From the NCBI GenBank assembly GCA_024635795.1, contig JAGXIH010000017.1, positions 186,001-250,000 of the forward strand: a stretch of DNA of 64,000 nucleotides, in the 5' to 3' direction. How positions within the stretch are numbered: position 1 is the stretch's first letter; every line of letters begins with the position of its first letter. Of the stretch, positions 37,454 to 46,024 are shown piece by piece. A program made the translations under genes and the position numbers. The notes beneath the pieces were generated by a model that was not told where the DNA came from, searched no databases, and saw only the letters and a program-made list of their open reading frames with translations. Source of the DNA: Salegentibacter sp. GTDB lineage: Bacteria > Bacteroidota > Bacteroidia > Flavobacteriales > Flavobacteriaceae.

Positions 37454-38251
37454 TTGAACGAATTTGATGCTGCAATTCTTGGAATAATCCAGGGACTTAC
37501 CGAATTTTTACCGGTTTCATCCAGTGGCCACCTTGAACTGGGAAAGGCAATTTTAGGCGATACAAGTGTTCCTGAGGAATCCCTCTTATTTACTGTGGTC
37601 CTACACTTTGCCACTGCCCTGAGCACCCTGGTTGTTTTTAGAAAAGATGTAGCCGAGATTTTCCGCGGCCTTTTCCAGTTTAAGTGGAATGAAGAAACCG
37701 AGTTTACAGCAAAAATTATCATTTCAATGATTCCCGCAGCTTTTATCGGCTTTTATTTTGAGGATGAACTGGAATCTCTTTTTGGAGGAAACGTATTGTT
37801 TGTTGGATTTATGCTCATAATAACTGCGCTTCTCCTATGGCTGGCAGATAAGGCTAAAAACACCCAAAAAAAAGTGAGCTTTTCTAATGCCTTTGTGATT
37901 GGAGTCTCCCAGGCAATATCAATTCTGCCGGGAATTTCCCGGAGTGGTGCAACTATTTCAACTTCAGTTCTACTGGGTAATGATAAAACCAAAGCTGCCC
38001 GTTTTTCATTCCTGATGGTGGTCCCCCTCATTGTGGGAAAAATCGTTAAAGATCTCTTAGATGGCAACCTTGCAGAAAGCACAACCGAAGCCTCCGTGCT
38101 TATTGTAGGTTTTATTGCAGCTTTTATTGCTGGGCTTGCAGCTTGCACCTGGATGATTACTTTGGTCAAAAAAAGTAAACTCTCCTATTTCGCCATTTAT
38201 TGTTTTGTTGTAGGTGTCGCAGCCATTATCTTCGGATATTATAATTATTAA
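37454..38251 (+). CDS. uppP: Undecaprenyl-diphosphatase UppP (BacA)
   Basis: 265 residues with eight hydrophobic segments. UppP dephosphorylates undecaprenyl pyrophosphate to recycle the cell-wall lipid carrier. Signature motifs: QGLTEFLPVSSSGHLELG near residue 14 and ILPGISRSGATIS near 158. No ATG fits; the TTG at 37454 gives the expected N-terminus MNEFDAAILGIIQGL. Its stop touches the ATG of truB. Confidence 0.95.
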   Translation: MNEFDAAILGIIQGLTEFLPVSSSGHLELGKAILGDTSVPEESLLFTVVLHFATALSTLVVFRKDVAEIFRGLFQFKWNEETEFTAKIIISMIPAAFIGFYFEDELESLFGGNVLFVGFMLIITALLLWLADKAKNTQKKVSFSNAFVIGVSQAISILPGISRSGATISTSVLLGNDKTKAARFSFLMVVPLIVGKIVKDLLDGNLAESTTEASVLIVGFIAAFIAGLAACTWMITLVKKSKLSYFAIYCFVVGVAAIIFGYYNY

Positions 38252-38965
38252 ATGGAGCAAGAACAGTTCACACCAGACGATTTTAAAACAGGCCAGATAC
38301 TTTTATTCGATAAACCCCTGGAATGGACCTCCTTCCAGCTCGTAAATAAAGTGCGATGGCTTATAAGAAAAAGTTGCGGCATAAAAAAAATCAAGGTAGG
38401 TCACGCCGGGACATTAGATCCTCTTGCCAGTGGACTTCTGATTATTTGCACGGGAAAGTTCACAAAAAGAATTCAGGAACTGCAAGGACAGGAAAAAGAA
38501 TATACAGGGACTTTAAACCTGGGTTCTACAACTCCTTCTTATGATTTGGAGACAGAAATTGATCAGAAATTTCCTGTAGATCATATCACCGAAGAAGATC
38601 TTAACCAGGCTGTTTTAAAATTTACGGGAGAATTTGAGCAAATGCCTCCGGTGTTTTCAGCATTAAAGAAAGAAGGTAAAAGACTCTACGAATTTGCCAG
38701 GAGAGGCGAAGAGGTAAAAATCAACACCCGACCTGTAGAAATAAGCAAATTTGAGATTGATTCCAGCAGGTTTCCGGAAATAGATTTCAGAGTGGTTTGC
38801 AGCAAAGGAACATACATCCGCAGTTTGGCTTATGATTTCGGAAAAGAACTTAACAGCGGAGCACATCTTTCAGCACTAAAACGAACCCGAATTGGAGAAT
38901 ATAGCGTAGAAAATTCCTTCAGTATAGAGTCCTTCCAGAATTTCTTACCTTCACAGGAAAACTAA
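38252..38965 (+). CDS. truB: tRNA pseudouridine(55) synthase TruB
   Basis: 237 residues. It makes pseudouridine 55 in the T loop of tRNAs. The catalytic loop VGHAGTLDPLASGLLIICTG near residue 50 holds the nucleophilic Asp. Further motifs are YTGTLNLGSTTPSYDLE and KGTYIRSLAYDFG. The ATG directly follows the TAA of uppP, indicating translational coupling. Confidence 0.97.
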   Translation: MEQEQFTPDDFKTGQILLFDKPLEWTSFQLVNKVRWLIRKSCGIKKIKVGHAGTLDPLASGLLIICTGKFTKRIQELQGQEKEYTGTLNLGSTTPSYDLETEIDQKFPVDHITEEDLNQAVLKFTGEFEQMPPVFSALKKEGKRLYEFARRGEEVKINTRPVEISKFEIDSSRFPEIDFRVVCSKGTYIRSLAYDFGKELNSGAHLSALKRTRIGEYSVENSFSIESFQNFLPSQEN

Positions 38966-39059
38966 TAAGCAGGAACCTTAAGCTTGGTTCTGGTACATTT
39001 ATTAAAGTATTTTCACAACAAAGCTGAAATAAAAGCTTCCCCATCGAGTTTTATATACA

Positions 39060-39770
39060 ATGGATTTTTTCGACAGACATAAAGCCTTGATTATAACTAT
39101 ACTGTTCTGCTCGGTGATGGTGCTGGCTTTGTATAACTTCACATTATCTCAAAAGCAAAAACAGGTAAGCGAGATGATTATAGACCTCGAAGATTTTGCG
39201 CCCGAAGAGGAAGAAATACCCGAACCCGAGGAGGAAACTCCAGAACCCCCAAAATCTAAAACCCAGGAAACACATCGTGCCTTTGATGAGAGCCAGGAAG
39301 CACGACAGGAAAACTTTGAACGGGAATTAGAGGAAATATTCGAAAAGAACAGCGCTCAAAGTGAGGAAACTTCAGAAGATGAAAATCAATCGGAAGACGG
39401 TGAATTTAATTTTCAAAAGTCATCTCAAAAAAAACAACAAGCTTCTCATGGAAATGAGACTTCGCAAAAAATTTCAACACAATCCGGGAGCTTAAGAAAT
39501 AGCTCAATTTCTTTTTCTTTAAAAGGGCGTAATGCGGTTAATATCCCAAATCCTGTCTATACCTGTGACCGGGCTGGCAGAGTGGTAATAAATATTAGTG
39601 TTGATGCTGGCGGGAGGGTTTTTGAAACTTCGGTTAACAAAGCGAGTTCCACTACCTCAAATCAATGTTTAATCGATAATGCCCTGCAATACGCTGCTGA
39701 TGCTGTTTTTAGTCAACTACCCGGCAGAGACAACCAACCAGGAACTATAACCTATGAATTCCAGCCTTAA
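39060..39770 (+). CDS. TonB-like energy transducer protein
   Basis: 236 residues. One N-terminal helix (ALIITILFCSVMVLALYNF) is followed by an acidic Pro/Glu region (FAPEEEEIPEPEEETPEPPK), a polar Gln/Ser-rich span, and a C-terminal domain with a TonB-like pattern (RAGRVVINISVDAGGRVFET). TonB proteins carry proton-motive energy to outer-membrane receptors. No exbB or exbD lies beside it. The ATG at 39060 is chosen; the 3' end overlaps tag by 17 bases. Confidence 0.75.
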   Translation: MDFFDRHKALIITILFCSVMVLALYNFTLSQKQKQVSEMIIDLEDFAPEEEEIPEPEEETPEPPKSKTQETHRAFDESQEARQENFERELEEIFEKNSAQSEETSEDENQSEDGEFNFQKSSQKKQQASHGNETSQKISTQSGSLRNSSISFSLKGRNAVNIPNPVYTCDRAGRVVINISVDAGGRVFETSVNKASSTTSNQCLIDNALQYAADAVFSQLPGRDNQPGTITYEFQP

Positions 39771-40347
39771 GAAGAAAAAATACCGCTGCGGATGGTGCGA
39801 AGGAGATCCTTTATATGAAGCCTATCATGATGAAGAATGGGGCGTTCCCGTTTACGATGACCAAACGATTTTTGAATTCCTTATCCTGGAAACTTTTCAG
39901 GCTGGTTTAAGCTGGATTACAGTGCTGCGAAAAAGAGAGAATTTCCGGGAAGCCTTTGATGATTTCGACTATAAAAAGATCGCTGATTATTCTGAGGAAA
40001 AAATTCAGGAACTTCTTGGCAATCCCGGGATAATTCGGAATAAATTAAAGGTACGCTCGGCAGTTTCCAATGCACAGGCATTTATGGAGATTCAGAAAGA
40101 GTATGGTAGCTTCAGCAAATATATTTGGGGATTCGTGAATGAAAAACCAATTCAGAATGAAGTTGAAAACTACAAAGAAGCCCCGCCTACCACTGAAATC
40201 AGCGATAAATTAAGCAAAGACCTCAAAAAACGAGGATTCAAATTTGTTGGCTCTACGGTGGTTTATGCGCATATGCAAGCGACCGGAATGGTAAATGACC
40301 ACGAAATTAAGTGCTTCAGGTATGAAGAGATACATCCCGTTTTATAG
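39754..40347 (+). CDS. tag: DNA-3-methyladenine glycosylase I
   Basis: 197 residues. It excises 3-methyladenine from alkylated DNA. The N-terminal RCGWCEGDPLYEAYHDEEWG carries the zinc Cys and the family signature, followed by FEFLILETFQAGLSWITVLR and, at the end, GFKFVGSTVVYAHMQATGMV and NDH with the second part of the zinc site. The start is the ATG inside the end of the TonB-like gene; the next gene is convergent and ends 2 bases away. Confidence 0.95.
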   Translation: MNSSLKKKKYRCGWCEGDPLYEAYHDEEWGVPVYDDQTIFEFLILETFQAGLSWITVLRKRENFREAFDDFDYKKIADYSEEKIQELLGNPGIIRNKLKVRSAVSNAQAFMEIQKEYGSFSKYIWGFVNEKPIQNEVENYKEAPPTTEISDKLSKDLKKRGFKFVGSTVVYAHMQATGMVNDHEIKCFRYEEIHPVL

Positions 40348-40348
40348 G

Positions 40349-41116
40349 CTAAGGTTCACTTTCAGGAGTTTCCATTTTTGGACTTTCTGTTCCCATTAAT
40401 TTATCCCAAAACGTAAAATACAGGCCGTAGTTGGTATTGAATTCGGCATGGTGATAATGATGATGGGTGGCACCGATAAACAATTTACCAAACCAGCTTT
40501 TTTGAAATTTTTCAGGGTAGACCTCAATATCCAAATGATTTATCACACTGCTGAGGGTCATTAGAAGCAGATAAAAGGCCAGCACATAGATATTAACCGG
40601 AATAATCAGCAGGATGACTGGCAGAATAATCGCCTCCAAGAAACTCTCCCAGGGATGAAAGGAAAAAGCCGTCCAGGGTGTGGGCGTTAAGCTATCGTGA
40701 TGCACTTTATGTACGGTTTTGTATACACGGGGATGGTGCATCCATCGGTGCACCCAGTAATAATAAGTTTCATGAATTAGCAGGATTAAAATTAGGCTTA
40801 AAGGTAAATACCAGTAACCAAATTCATCGGGTGCAAGATAAATAGCGGTGAGATCCTTCGTCCATAACCAATACAAAATCGTCCCCGCTAAGGCAAAGAT
40901 CAGCGAAGCCTTTACGCTCCAAATGATTTCTTTTTTTAATTGGCCTTTTTTAGCGGCCCGTCTACTCAGCTTCTTAGTATTAAATTTTTCAGAATTCCAT
41001 ACATAATAGTAGTAGTAAAATATTCCTGCGGCAAGAAAATACCTGAATAGAATGGCGAAAAAGAAAATCGCCAGGTATAAAATAAATATAGTGCCTGTAT
41101 TAATTTCGGGAAACAT
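40349..41116 (-). CDS. Fatty acid hydroxylase / sterol desaturase family membrane protein
   Basis: 255 residues with four to five membrane helices. Di-iron His boxes are visible: HETYYYWVHRWMHHPRVYKT with following HKVHHDSLTP, and HHHYHHAEFNTNYGLYF near residue 220. The family oxygenates lipids or sterols; in flavobacteria likely substrates are fatty acyl or carotenoid lipids, but this cannot be read from sequence. It is a single gene, convergent with tag. Confidence 0.88.
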   Translation of the reverse strand: MFPEINTGTIFILYLAIFFFAILFRYFLAAGIFYYYYYVWNSEKFNTKKLSRRAAKKGQLKKEIIWSVKASLIFALAGTILYWLWTKDLTAIYLAPDEFGYWYLPLSLILILLIHETYYYWVHRWMHHPRVYKTVHKVHHDSLTPTPWTAFSFHPWESFLEAIILPVILLIIPVNIYVLAFYLLLMTLSSVINHLDIEVYPEKFQKSWFGKLFIGATHHHYHHAEFNTNYGLYFTFWDKLMGTESPKMETPESEP

Positions 41117-41193
41117 AAATACTTTGCTTAGTATTTAAATTTACATATTTAGATGCTGATTTTCACCAATCTCACTTCCAAAAATATTTAAAG

Positions 41194-41832
41194 TCACTCA
41201 AGAAATTTTAAAAATTCCTTTCTGGGAATTTCTTCAGCGCCAAGACTGGCGAGGTGGTCGGTATAAATCTGGCAGTCGATAAGTTTAACCCCGTCTTTTC
41301 TCAATTTATCTACCAGTTTTATAAATCCGAATTTTGAGGCGTTGCTCACTTTTGCGAACATACTTTCCCCGCAAAATACTTTTTTATCCTTTAGGTATAT
41401 ACCGTAAAGACCACCCACAATTTTTCCATCCTTCCAAACCTCTACTGATTGAGCAATATTCAGCTCATGCAGTTTTTTATATTGGGCTTTTATCTCTTCA
41501 GTGATCCAGGTACCGTCCTGTCCAGGACGTTCAATTTTAGCACAATTTTCCAAAACCTGGACAAAATCTTCATTATAAGTTACCTTAAAAACATCTTTTC
41601 TTAAAAGCTGTTTCATACTTTTTGACACTTTAAGCCTGGCGGGAAAAAGCACCATTCTGGGATCGGGGCTCCACCACAAAACCGGCTGGCTATCATCATA
41701 CCAGGGAAATATACCCCTGCTGTATGCAGCGATAAGACTCTGGACATTAAGATCTCCCCCAACGGCCAGTAAACCCTGTTCATCAGCAAAATCTACTGGA
41801 GGAAAAGGATCGCCGTTTTTAAGAAAGATCAA
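41194..41832 (-). CDS. aat: Leucyl/phenylalanyl-tRNA--protein transferase
   Basis: 212 residues. It adds Leu or Phe to proteins with N-terminal Arg or Lys, feeding the N-degron pathway. The family start FPPVDFADEQGLLAVGGDL is followed by YSRGIFPWYDDSQPVLWWSP, then DGTWITEEIKAQY and GGLYGIYLKDKKVFCGESMF. A terminator for the upstream gene (41852-41884) separates it from DUF3127. Confidence 0.96.
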   Translation of the reverse strand: MIFLKNGDPFPPVDFADEQGLLAVGGDLNVQSLIAAYSRGIFPWYDDSQPVLWWSPDPRMVLFPARLKVSKSMKQLLRKDVFKVTYNEDFVQVLENCAKIERPGQDGTWITEEIKAQYKKLHELNIAQSVEVWKDGKIVGGLYGIYLKDKKVFCGESMFAKVSNASKFGFIKLVDKLRKDGVKLIDCQIYTDHLASLGAEEIPRKEFLKFLE

Positions 41833-41851
41833 CTGAAGTAATTTTAAGGGT

Positions 41852-41884
41852 TAAAAAAAGCCCGATATAAATACTACCGGGCTT
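41852..41884 (-). terminator. Terminator of the flavin reductase-DUF3127 unit
   Basis: AAGCCCG (41858-41864) pairs with CGGGCTT (41878-41884); on the minus strand a run of seven T follows. It lies between the DUF3127 stop (41917) and the aat start (41832). Confidence 0.8.
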
Positions 41885-41916
41885 GTAAATTAAGAATTTC
41901 TTAGATCTTTTCAGAA

Positions 41917-42288
41917 TTAAAACGGCAGGTCGTCGTGATCTTCTTCATTGAAGTCACTGGCCGGTTCAAACTGGTCTGGTGGTGGCACTTCCGTACTTCC
42001 TGGCTGTTGTGCCTGCAGGTTTTCAATTTTCCAACCCTGTACTGAATTGAAGTATTTGGTTTCTCCCTGCGGACTAACCCATTCACGACCACGTAGGTTA
42101 ATTCCTACTTTCACAGGTTGACCAACCTGATAATTATCTAATAGATCGGTTTTATCCTGTACGAACTCGATCATTATATGTTGTGGGTACTGCTCCTCTG
42201 TAGTGACCACAAGTTCTCTCTTTCTAAAACCATTGCTTCCAAAGGTTTTAGTTTCCCCAATTAGTTTAATCTTTCCTTGTACTTCCAT
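41917..42288 (-). CDS. DUF3127 family protein
   Basis: 123 residues. The body (VQGKIKLIGETKTFGSNGFR through YFNSVQGWKIENL) is beta-rich and OB-fold-like. The tail is Pro/Gln-rich and ends in DDLPF, a pattern shared with the acidic tip of single-stranded DNA-binding proteins, which suggests DNA binding and partner recruitment (inference). It follows the flavin reductase gene by 6 bases. Confidence 0.85.
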   Translation of the reverse strand: MEVQGKIKLIGETKTFGSNGFRKRELVVTTEEQYPQHIMIEFVQDKTDLLDNYQVGQPVKVGINLRGREWVSPQGETKYFNSVQGWKIENLQAQQPGSTEVPPPDQFEPASDFNEEDHDDLPF

Positions 42289-42294
42289 AAATCT

Positions 42295-43167
42295 TTATTT
42301 TGCTAATAGTATTTTCCAGGCTGTTTCAGGATCCTCCTGCTTGAGGATTTCCTGAGCCTTTAAATGAATTTTATTTTTATCTCCGCTTTTAATAAGGTTT
42401 GCAATTTCTGAATTTTCATTCAAATAACCTTGAATTTCTTCTTCGGAAGGTAAACGTTCCACATTACCCAGTTTTCCCAGATCGTTTCCGGTAAGGATCT
42501 TACTATCCCTGACTTCAGCAGAAATAGCATCCACACCAATTCCCAAAGTAGAAAGCGGTTTGGGTACTTCAAACATCCCCATATTGGCGCGGGTATACCA
42601 ATTACCACCCATTCGCGCTACCTGGTCAATCTTATGCTGATCTATGAAGCCATGTTCATCCAGAATTTCTTCCTTAATATGCATTTTCAGTACTTCACAG
42701 ATAATCAAATTACCGGCTCCACCTTCCTGGCCGAGTTCTACCACTTCTTTTACTTTGCATTCAAACTGCACAGGAGATTCAGCCACACGAAAAGGCTTCA
42801 CGAGTTCAGAAGGTAACATTGTAAGTCCTGCTTTATCAAACTCATTCACTCCTTCGGCATATTCGGTACTGGAGAGCGACATTTGCTGCACCATATCGTA
42901 ATTCACTATATTTATTACAACCTCTTTATTAGATTTAGCATTATTGTATGTATGCTTAACCGTATTGTCCCTGCCACGTCTTGCAGGAGAAAAAATAAGT
43001 GTAGGTGGGTTAGAACCAAAAACATTAAAAAAGCTAAAGGGCGACAAATTGGGTCTACCCTGTGAATCCAGCGTGCTGGCAAAAGCAATAGGTCTTGGGC
43101 CTACGGCACCCAACAAATACTGATGTAATTTACCGGTACTAAGCTCCCCGGGAGTTATACTTACCAT
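42295..43167 (-). CDS. Flavin reductase family (FMN-binding split-barrel) protein
   Basis: 290 residues from the ATG at 43167 (MVSITPGELSTGKLHQYLLG); an in-frame start 33 bases upstream adds an implausible MCFVTFVKNQR. The FMN-binding split barrel is seen in GAVGPRPIAFASTLDSQGRP, NLSPFSFFNVFGSNPPTLIF and ESPVQFECKVKEV. Such proteins reduce flavin or bind it for an oxygenase partner; the partner is unknown. A C-terminal helical tail of about 80 residues is extra to the barrel. Confidence 0.87.
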   Translation of the reverse strand: MVSITPGELSTGKLHQYLLGAVGPRPIAFASTLDSQGRPNLSPFSFFNVFGSNPPTLIFSPARRGRDNTVKHTYNNAKSNKEVVINIVNYDMVQQMSLSSTEYAEGVNEFDKAGLTMLPSELVKPFRVAESPVQFECKVKEVVELGQEGGAGNLIICEVLKMHIKEEILDEHGFIDQHKIDQVARMGGNWYTRANMGMFEVPKPLSTLGIGVDAISAEVRDSKILTGNDLGKLGNVERLPSEEEIQGYLNENSEIANLIKSGDKNKIHLKAQEILKQEDPETAWKILLAK

Positions 43168-43278
43168 TCTTTGATTTTTGACAAAGGTAACGAAACACAT
43201 AAGGAATGAAAAGAGCTGCAGGGCAATAAAATATGTTTAAAAACGCTTATCTTTAAATTATCAAACCTCTAAGACCGC

Positions 43279-44427
43279 ATGAATTTTACCGATGAGCGAA
43301 GTTTTAACCGCTGGTTTATAGTAATATCCTGTCTGGTTGTGGTCGCTTTAGTTCTGTGGAACACCTCTATTTTTTTCCAAAGCCTTAAAGAAGATGAACG
43401 CGCCAAAATGAATATCTGGGCAAAAGCTCAGCAGGAACTTGACAATGCCACGGCAGACTCAGAGATTGATCTAATCCTTGAGATCCTTAACAATAACACC
43501 AGCATTCCTATTATCCATACCTATGCAGACGGGCAGGTAGCTTATACCACAAATATAGATCCTTCAATTACCCAGAACGAAAAGAGGTTAAAAAAATATC
43601 TCAACCGTATAAAGGACGAAAATGAACCGATTGTCATTAACCTGGGCGACGGGCAAGAGCAATATATTTTCTACGGAAATTCCCCGGCCCTGAATAAGCT
43701 AAAATATTATCCTATCGGGCTCACCCTCATAGGCTTTTTGTTTGTTGGGGTCGTTTATTTCTTCTACACCACTACAAAATCCAGTGAACAGAATAAACTC
43801 TGGGCCGGAATGGCAAAGGAAACCGCACATCAAATTGGCACCCCACTCTCCTCATTAATAGGGTGGACAGAGATCCTTAAGGATGAAAAAGTGAAGCCTT
43901 CATACATCGAAGAGATGGAAAAGGACATAGATCGCCTGAAAACTATCACAGAGCGTTTTTCCAAGATTGGTTCCGCTCCCTTATTAACTAGAACAGATAT
44001 AGTTGAGGAAACTCATAATACGTTTGATTATCTAAAGACGAGAAGTTCCAACCTAATCAATTTTCAATTAATCGCTCCAGAAGAATCGATCTATGTAAAC
44101 CTCAACCATCAGCTCTATAGCTGGACCATAGAAAACCTCGTGAAGAATGCTATAGACGCTATGCGAGGCAAAGGCACACTAACTATCGAAATAAAACAAG
44201 ACAGTAACTGGGCTTATATTGATATAAAAGATAGCGGAAAGGGAGTAGATAAAAATAAGTTCAAACTCATTTTCGAACCCGGGCATACTACTAAAAAACG
44301 CGGTTGGGGATTAGGTCTTTCACTTGCAAAAAGAATAATTGAAGAGTATCACCGCGGAAGAATTAAAGTAGCTCACAGCGAAATCAATAAAGGTACAACC
44401 TTCAGAATCTCCCTCAGAAAGGTTTGA
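43279..44427 (+). CDS. Membrane sensor histidine kinase
   Basis: 382 residues. Two membrane helices (about 11-33 and 146-164) frame a small periplasmic sensor domain of about 110 residues. No HAMP domain follows. The H-box is MAKETAHQIGTPLSSLIGWT with the phospho-His near residue 184. The ATPase domain shows ENLVKNAIDAMRGKG (N-box), DIKDSGKGVDK and GWGLGLSLAKRIIEEYHRG (G-box). No response regulator is next to it; the following gene is convergent. Confidence 0.93.
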   Translation: MNFTDERSFNRWFIVISCLVVVALVLWNTSIFFQSLKEDERAKMNIWAKAQQELDNATADSEIDLILEILNNNTSIPIIHTYADGQVAYTTNIDPSITQNEKRLKKYLNRIKDENEPIVINLGDGQEQYIFYGNSPALNKLKYYPIGLTLIGFLFVGVVYFFYTTTKSSEQNKLWAGMAKETAHQIGTPLSSLIGWTEILKDEKVKPSYIEEMEKDIDRLKTITERFSKIGSAPLLTRTDIVEETHNTFDYLKTRSSNLINFQLIAPEESIYVNLNHQLYSWTIENLVKNAIDAMRGKGTLTIEIKQDSNWAYIDIKDSGKGVDKNKFKLIFEPGHTTKKRGWGLGLSLAKRIIEEYHRGRIKVAHSEINKGTTFRISLRKV

Positions 44428-44468
44428 TCTTTCAATACTTATTCTGAAATCCTATTCCTGAGAACTGC

Positions 44469-44858
44469 TTAAAGGTTTACGTGAATAGACTCCGCTAATT
44501 TCTCAAACTCTTCTTCGCTCATTTTAACGCTATTTGAAAAATCCATATCTTTCATAGAATTCAGCGGAATAAGGTGTACGTGCACGTGGGGCACCTCCAG
44601 GCCTACTACGGCCATTCCAACCCGTTTACAGGGAACTGTTTTCTCCAGAGCAATAGCTACCTTTCGTGAAAAACGCATCAACTCCTGGTAAACTTCCTCC
44701 TCCAGGTCAAAGATCTTATCTACTTCCTTCTTAGGTATACATAGGGTATGGCCTTTGGCGTTTGGGTTGATATCGAGAAATGCCAGAAACTGACTGTCTT
44801 CTGCAATCTTGTATGCCGGGACCTCTCCCTGAGCTATTTTACTAAAAAGTGTGGCCAT
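44469..44858 (-). CDS. HIT family nucleotide hydrolase/transferase
   Basis: 129 residues. The histidine triad is HVHVHLIPL near residue 92; the start MATLFSKIAQGEVPAYKIAE is typical of the Hint/HIT branch, with FLDINPNAKGHTLCIPKKEV. HIT proteins cleave or bind nucleotide monophosphate conjugates. It is the second gene behind greA, with a hairpin terminator-like element in the 99-base gap. Confidence 0.93.
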   Translation of the reverse strand: MATLFSKIAQGEVPAYKIAEDSQFLAFLDINPNAKGHTLCIPKKEVDKIFDLEEEVYQELMRFSRKVAIALEKTVPCKRVGMAVVGLEVPHVHVHLIPLNSMKDMDFSNSVKMSEEEFEKLAESIHVNL

Positions 44859-44889
44859 AACTTTGTTTTTTGTTAGTTTTCTTAAAGAT

Positions 44890-44936
44890 AAAATCCTTTT
44901 CTTTCTTCCTGAGTTAAGGAATTGGAAAAGGATTTT
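44890..44936 (-). terminator. Hairpin between greA and the HIT gene
   Basis: AAAATCCTTTT (44890-44900) pairs with AAAAGGATTTT (44926-44936); the loop of 25 bases is long. It could end greA transcripts partly before the HIT gene. Confidence 0.55.
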
Positions 44937-44957
44937 ACTTATCTGTTAAATAAAGAA

Positions 44958-45434
44958 TTATTCTCTCCAGATTTCGAGAACTTCAAATTCCATTTTTCCG
45001 CTGGGAACATCAATTTCAGCCTTTTCTCCCACTTTTTTACCTAACAAACCTTTTCCTATGGGTGAGTCTACAGAAATTTTTCCCGATTTAAGATCGGCTT
45101 CGCTTTGGGCTACAAGTTTATATTTCATTTCTGAACCGTTACCCAGATTTTTTATCCGGACAAATGAATGCACCAGTACCTTAGAATTATCAAGTTGAGA
45201 TTCGTCTATAACGCGGGCGTTGGCGACTATTTCTTCCATTTTTGATATCTTCATCTCCAGCATACCCTGGGCCTCTTTGGCCGCATCATATTCAGCGTTC
45301 TCACTAAGGTCTCCTTTATCACGGGCTTCGGCAATCGCTTCAGAAGCTCTCGGCCGCTCAACGTCTCGTAGCTGATTTAATTCATCTTTCAACTTTTTTA
45401 GCCCCTCTGCAGTATAATAAGATACTTTGCTCAT
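44958..45434 (-). CDS. greA: Transcription elongation factor GreA
   Basis: 158 residues from the ATG at 45434 (MSKVSYYTAEGLKKLKDELN); a longer frame upstream runs through the promoter and hairpin and is rejected. GreA stimulates transcript cleavage by backtracked RNA polymerase. The coiled-coil tip DKGDLSENAEYDAAKEAQGM carries the acidic pair needed for cleavage, and the C-terminal FKBP-like domain ends with GKMEFEVLEIWRE. Its leader holds a promoter-proximal hairpin with a U-run. Confidence 0.97.
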   Translation of the reverse strand: MSKVSYYTAEGLKKLKDELNQLRDVERPRASEAIAEARDKGDLSENAEYDAAKEAQGMLEMKISKMEEIVANARVIDESQLDNSKVLVHSFVRIKNLGNGSEMKYKLVAQSEADLKSGKISVDSPIGKGLLGKKVGEKAEIDVPSGKMEFEVLEIWRE

Positions 45435-45457
45435 AACTTCCTCGTTTATATAAATAG

Positions 45458-45484
45458 AAAAAATCCCATAGCACGACGGGATTT
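45458..45484 (-). terminator. Terminator-like hairpin in the greA leader
   Basis: On the minus strand AAATCCC pairs with GGGATTT around a ten-base loop, followed by a run of T reaching 45458. It starts almost at the predicted transcription start and ends 23 bases before the greA ATG. No upstream minus-strand gene exists, so it lies in the greA leader. Confidence 0.65.
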
Positions 45485-45490
45485 GTTTAA

Positions 45491-45498
45491 CAAATATA
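45491..45498 (-). promoter_or_regulatory. -7 box of greA (TATATTTG)
   Basis: Exact TAnnTTTG match, preceded by TTATTA... as in the rimP promoter. The predicted start near 45484 gives a leader of about 50 bases. Confidence 0.6.
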
Positions 45499-45552
45499 AT
45501 AAATTTAAGCTTTGAAAGCAATTATATTCTTTTAGCAAGAAATGCAAATTTT

Positions 45553-45984
45553 ATGAAAAAAACACTTCTCGGCTTAATCATTTCGGTCTTTCTGGTCGGG
45601 TGCTCTACAGATGATAACAATCGCCTTAACAATCCAAATCTCCCGGACCTTAATTTCAGGCTTCAGCTTAATTTAGACCTCCCAGAATATAATAATCTGC
45701 AGTATCCAGGGAATTCCTATTCCACTTACAGCAATGGGGTTAGAGGCATTGTGGTATACAACATCAATAATTCCCAGTACACCGCATTTGAATTAAGCGA
45801 TCCTAACCATCCACCGAATAATTGCTCTGCGATGCAGGTAACCGGCATAACCGCAAAATGCCAGTGTGACGATGGGAATGAATACAATATTGTTACAGGC
45901 GAGCTTACAGCCGGCCAGGGACAATACACCTTGAAGCCTTACCGCATTGAGCGACGGGGAAATGTTATTGAGGTTTATAATTAA
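45553..45984 (+). CDS. Lipoprotein with a Rieske-like fold lacking the histidine ligands
   Basis: 143 residues. Lipoprotein signal with Cys at residue 17 (ISVFLVGCSTD). The C-terminal half follows the Rieske layout: C91-S-A93, then C103-Q-C105-D106, DDGNEYNIVTGELTAGQGQY, and a closing strand pair (LKPYRIERRGNVIEVYN). In true Rieske proteins the pattern is CxH and CxxH; here the positions expected to be His are Ala93 and Asp106. It probably keeps the fold without a normal 2Fe-2S cluster. The gene is divergent from greA. Confidence 0.65.
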   Translation: MKKTLLGLIISVFLVGCSTDDNNRLNNPNLPDLNFRLQLNLDLPEYNNLQYPGNSYSTYSNGVRGIVVYNINNSQYTAFELSDPNHPPNNCSAMQVTGITAKCQCDDGNEYNIVTGELTAGQGQYTLKPYRIERRGNVIEVYN

Positions 45985-46014
45985 AAACCTTGCCATCAGA
46001 ATTTGATGGCAAGG
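45983..46014 (-). terminator. Terminator of the TonB-dependent receptor gene
   Basis: A perfect 11-base stem CCTTGCCATCA (45988-45998) with 46004-46014 and a five-base loop; on the minus strand five T follow. It may also end the convergent lipoprotein gene, although no T-run follows on the plus strand. Confidence 0.75.
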
Positions 46015-46024
46015 CTCACTCAAA

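Noticed and set aside
45435-45521. Upstream extension of greA by 29 codons
   Set aside because: It crosses the promoter box and leader hairpin; GreA begins at MSKVSYY.
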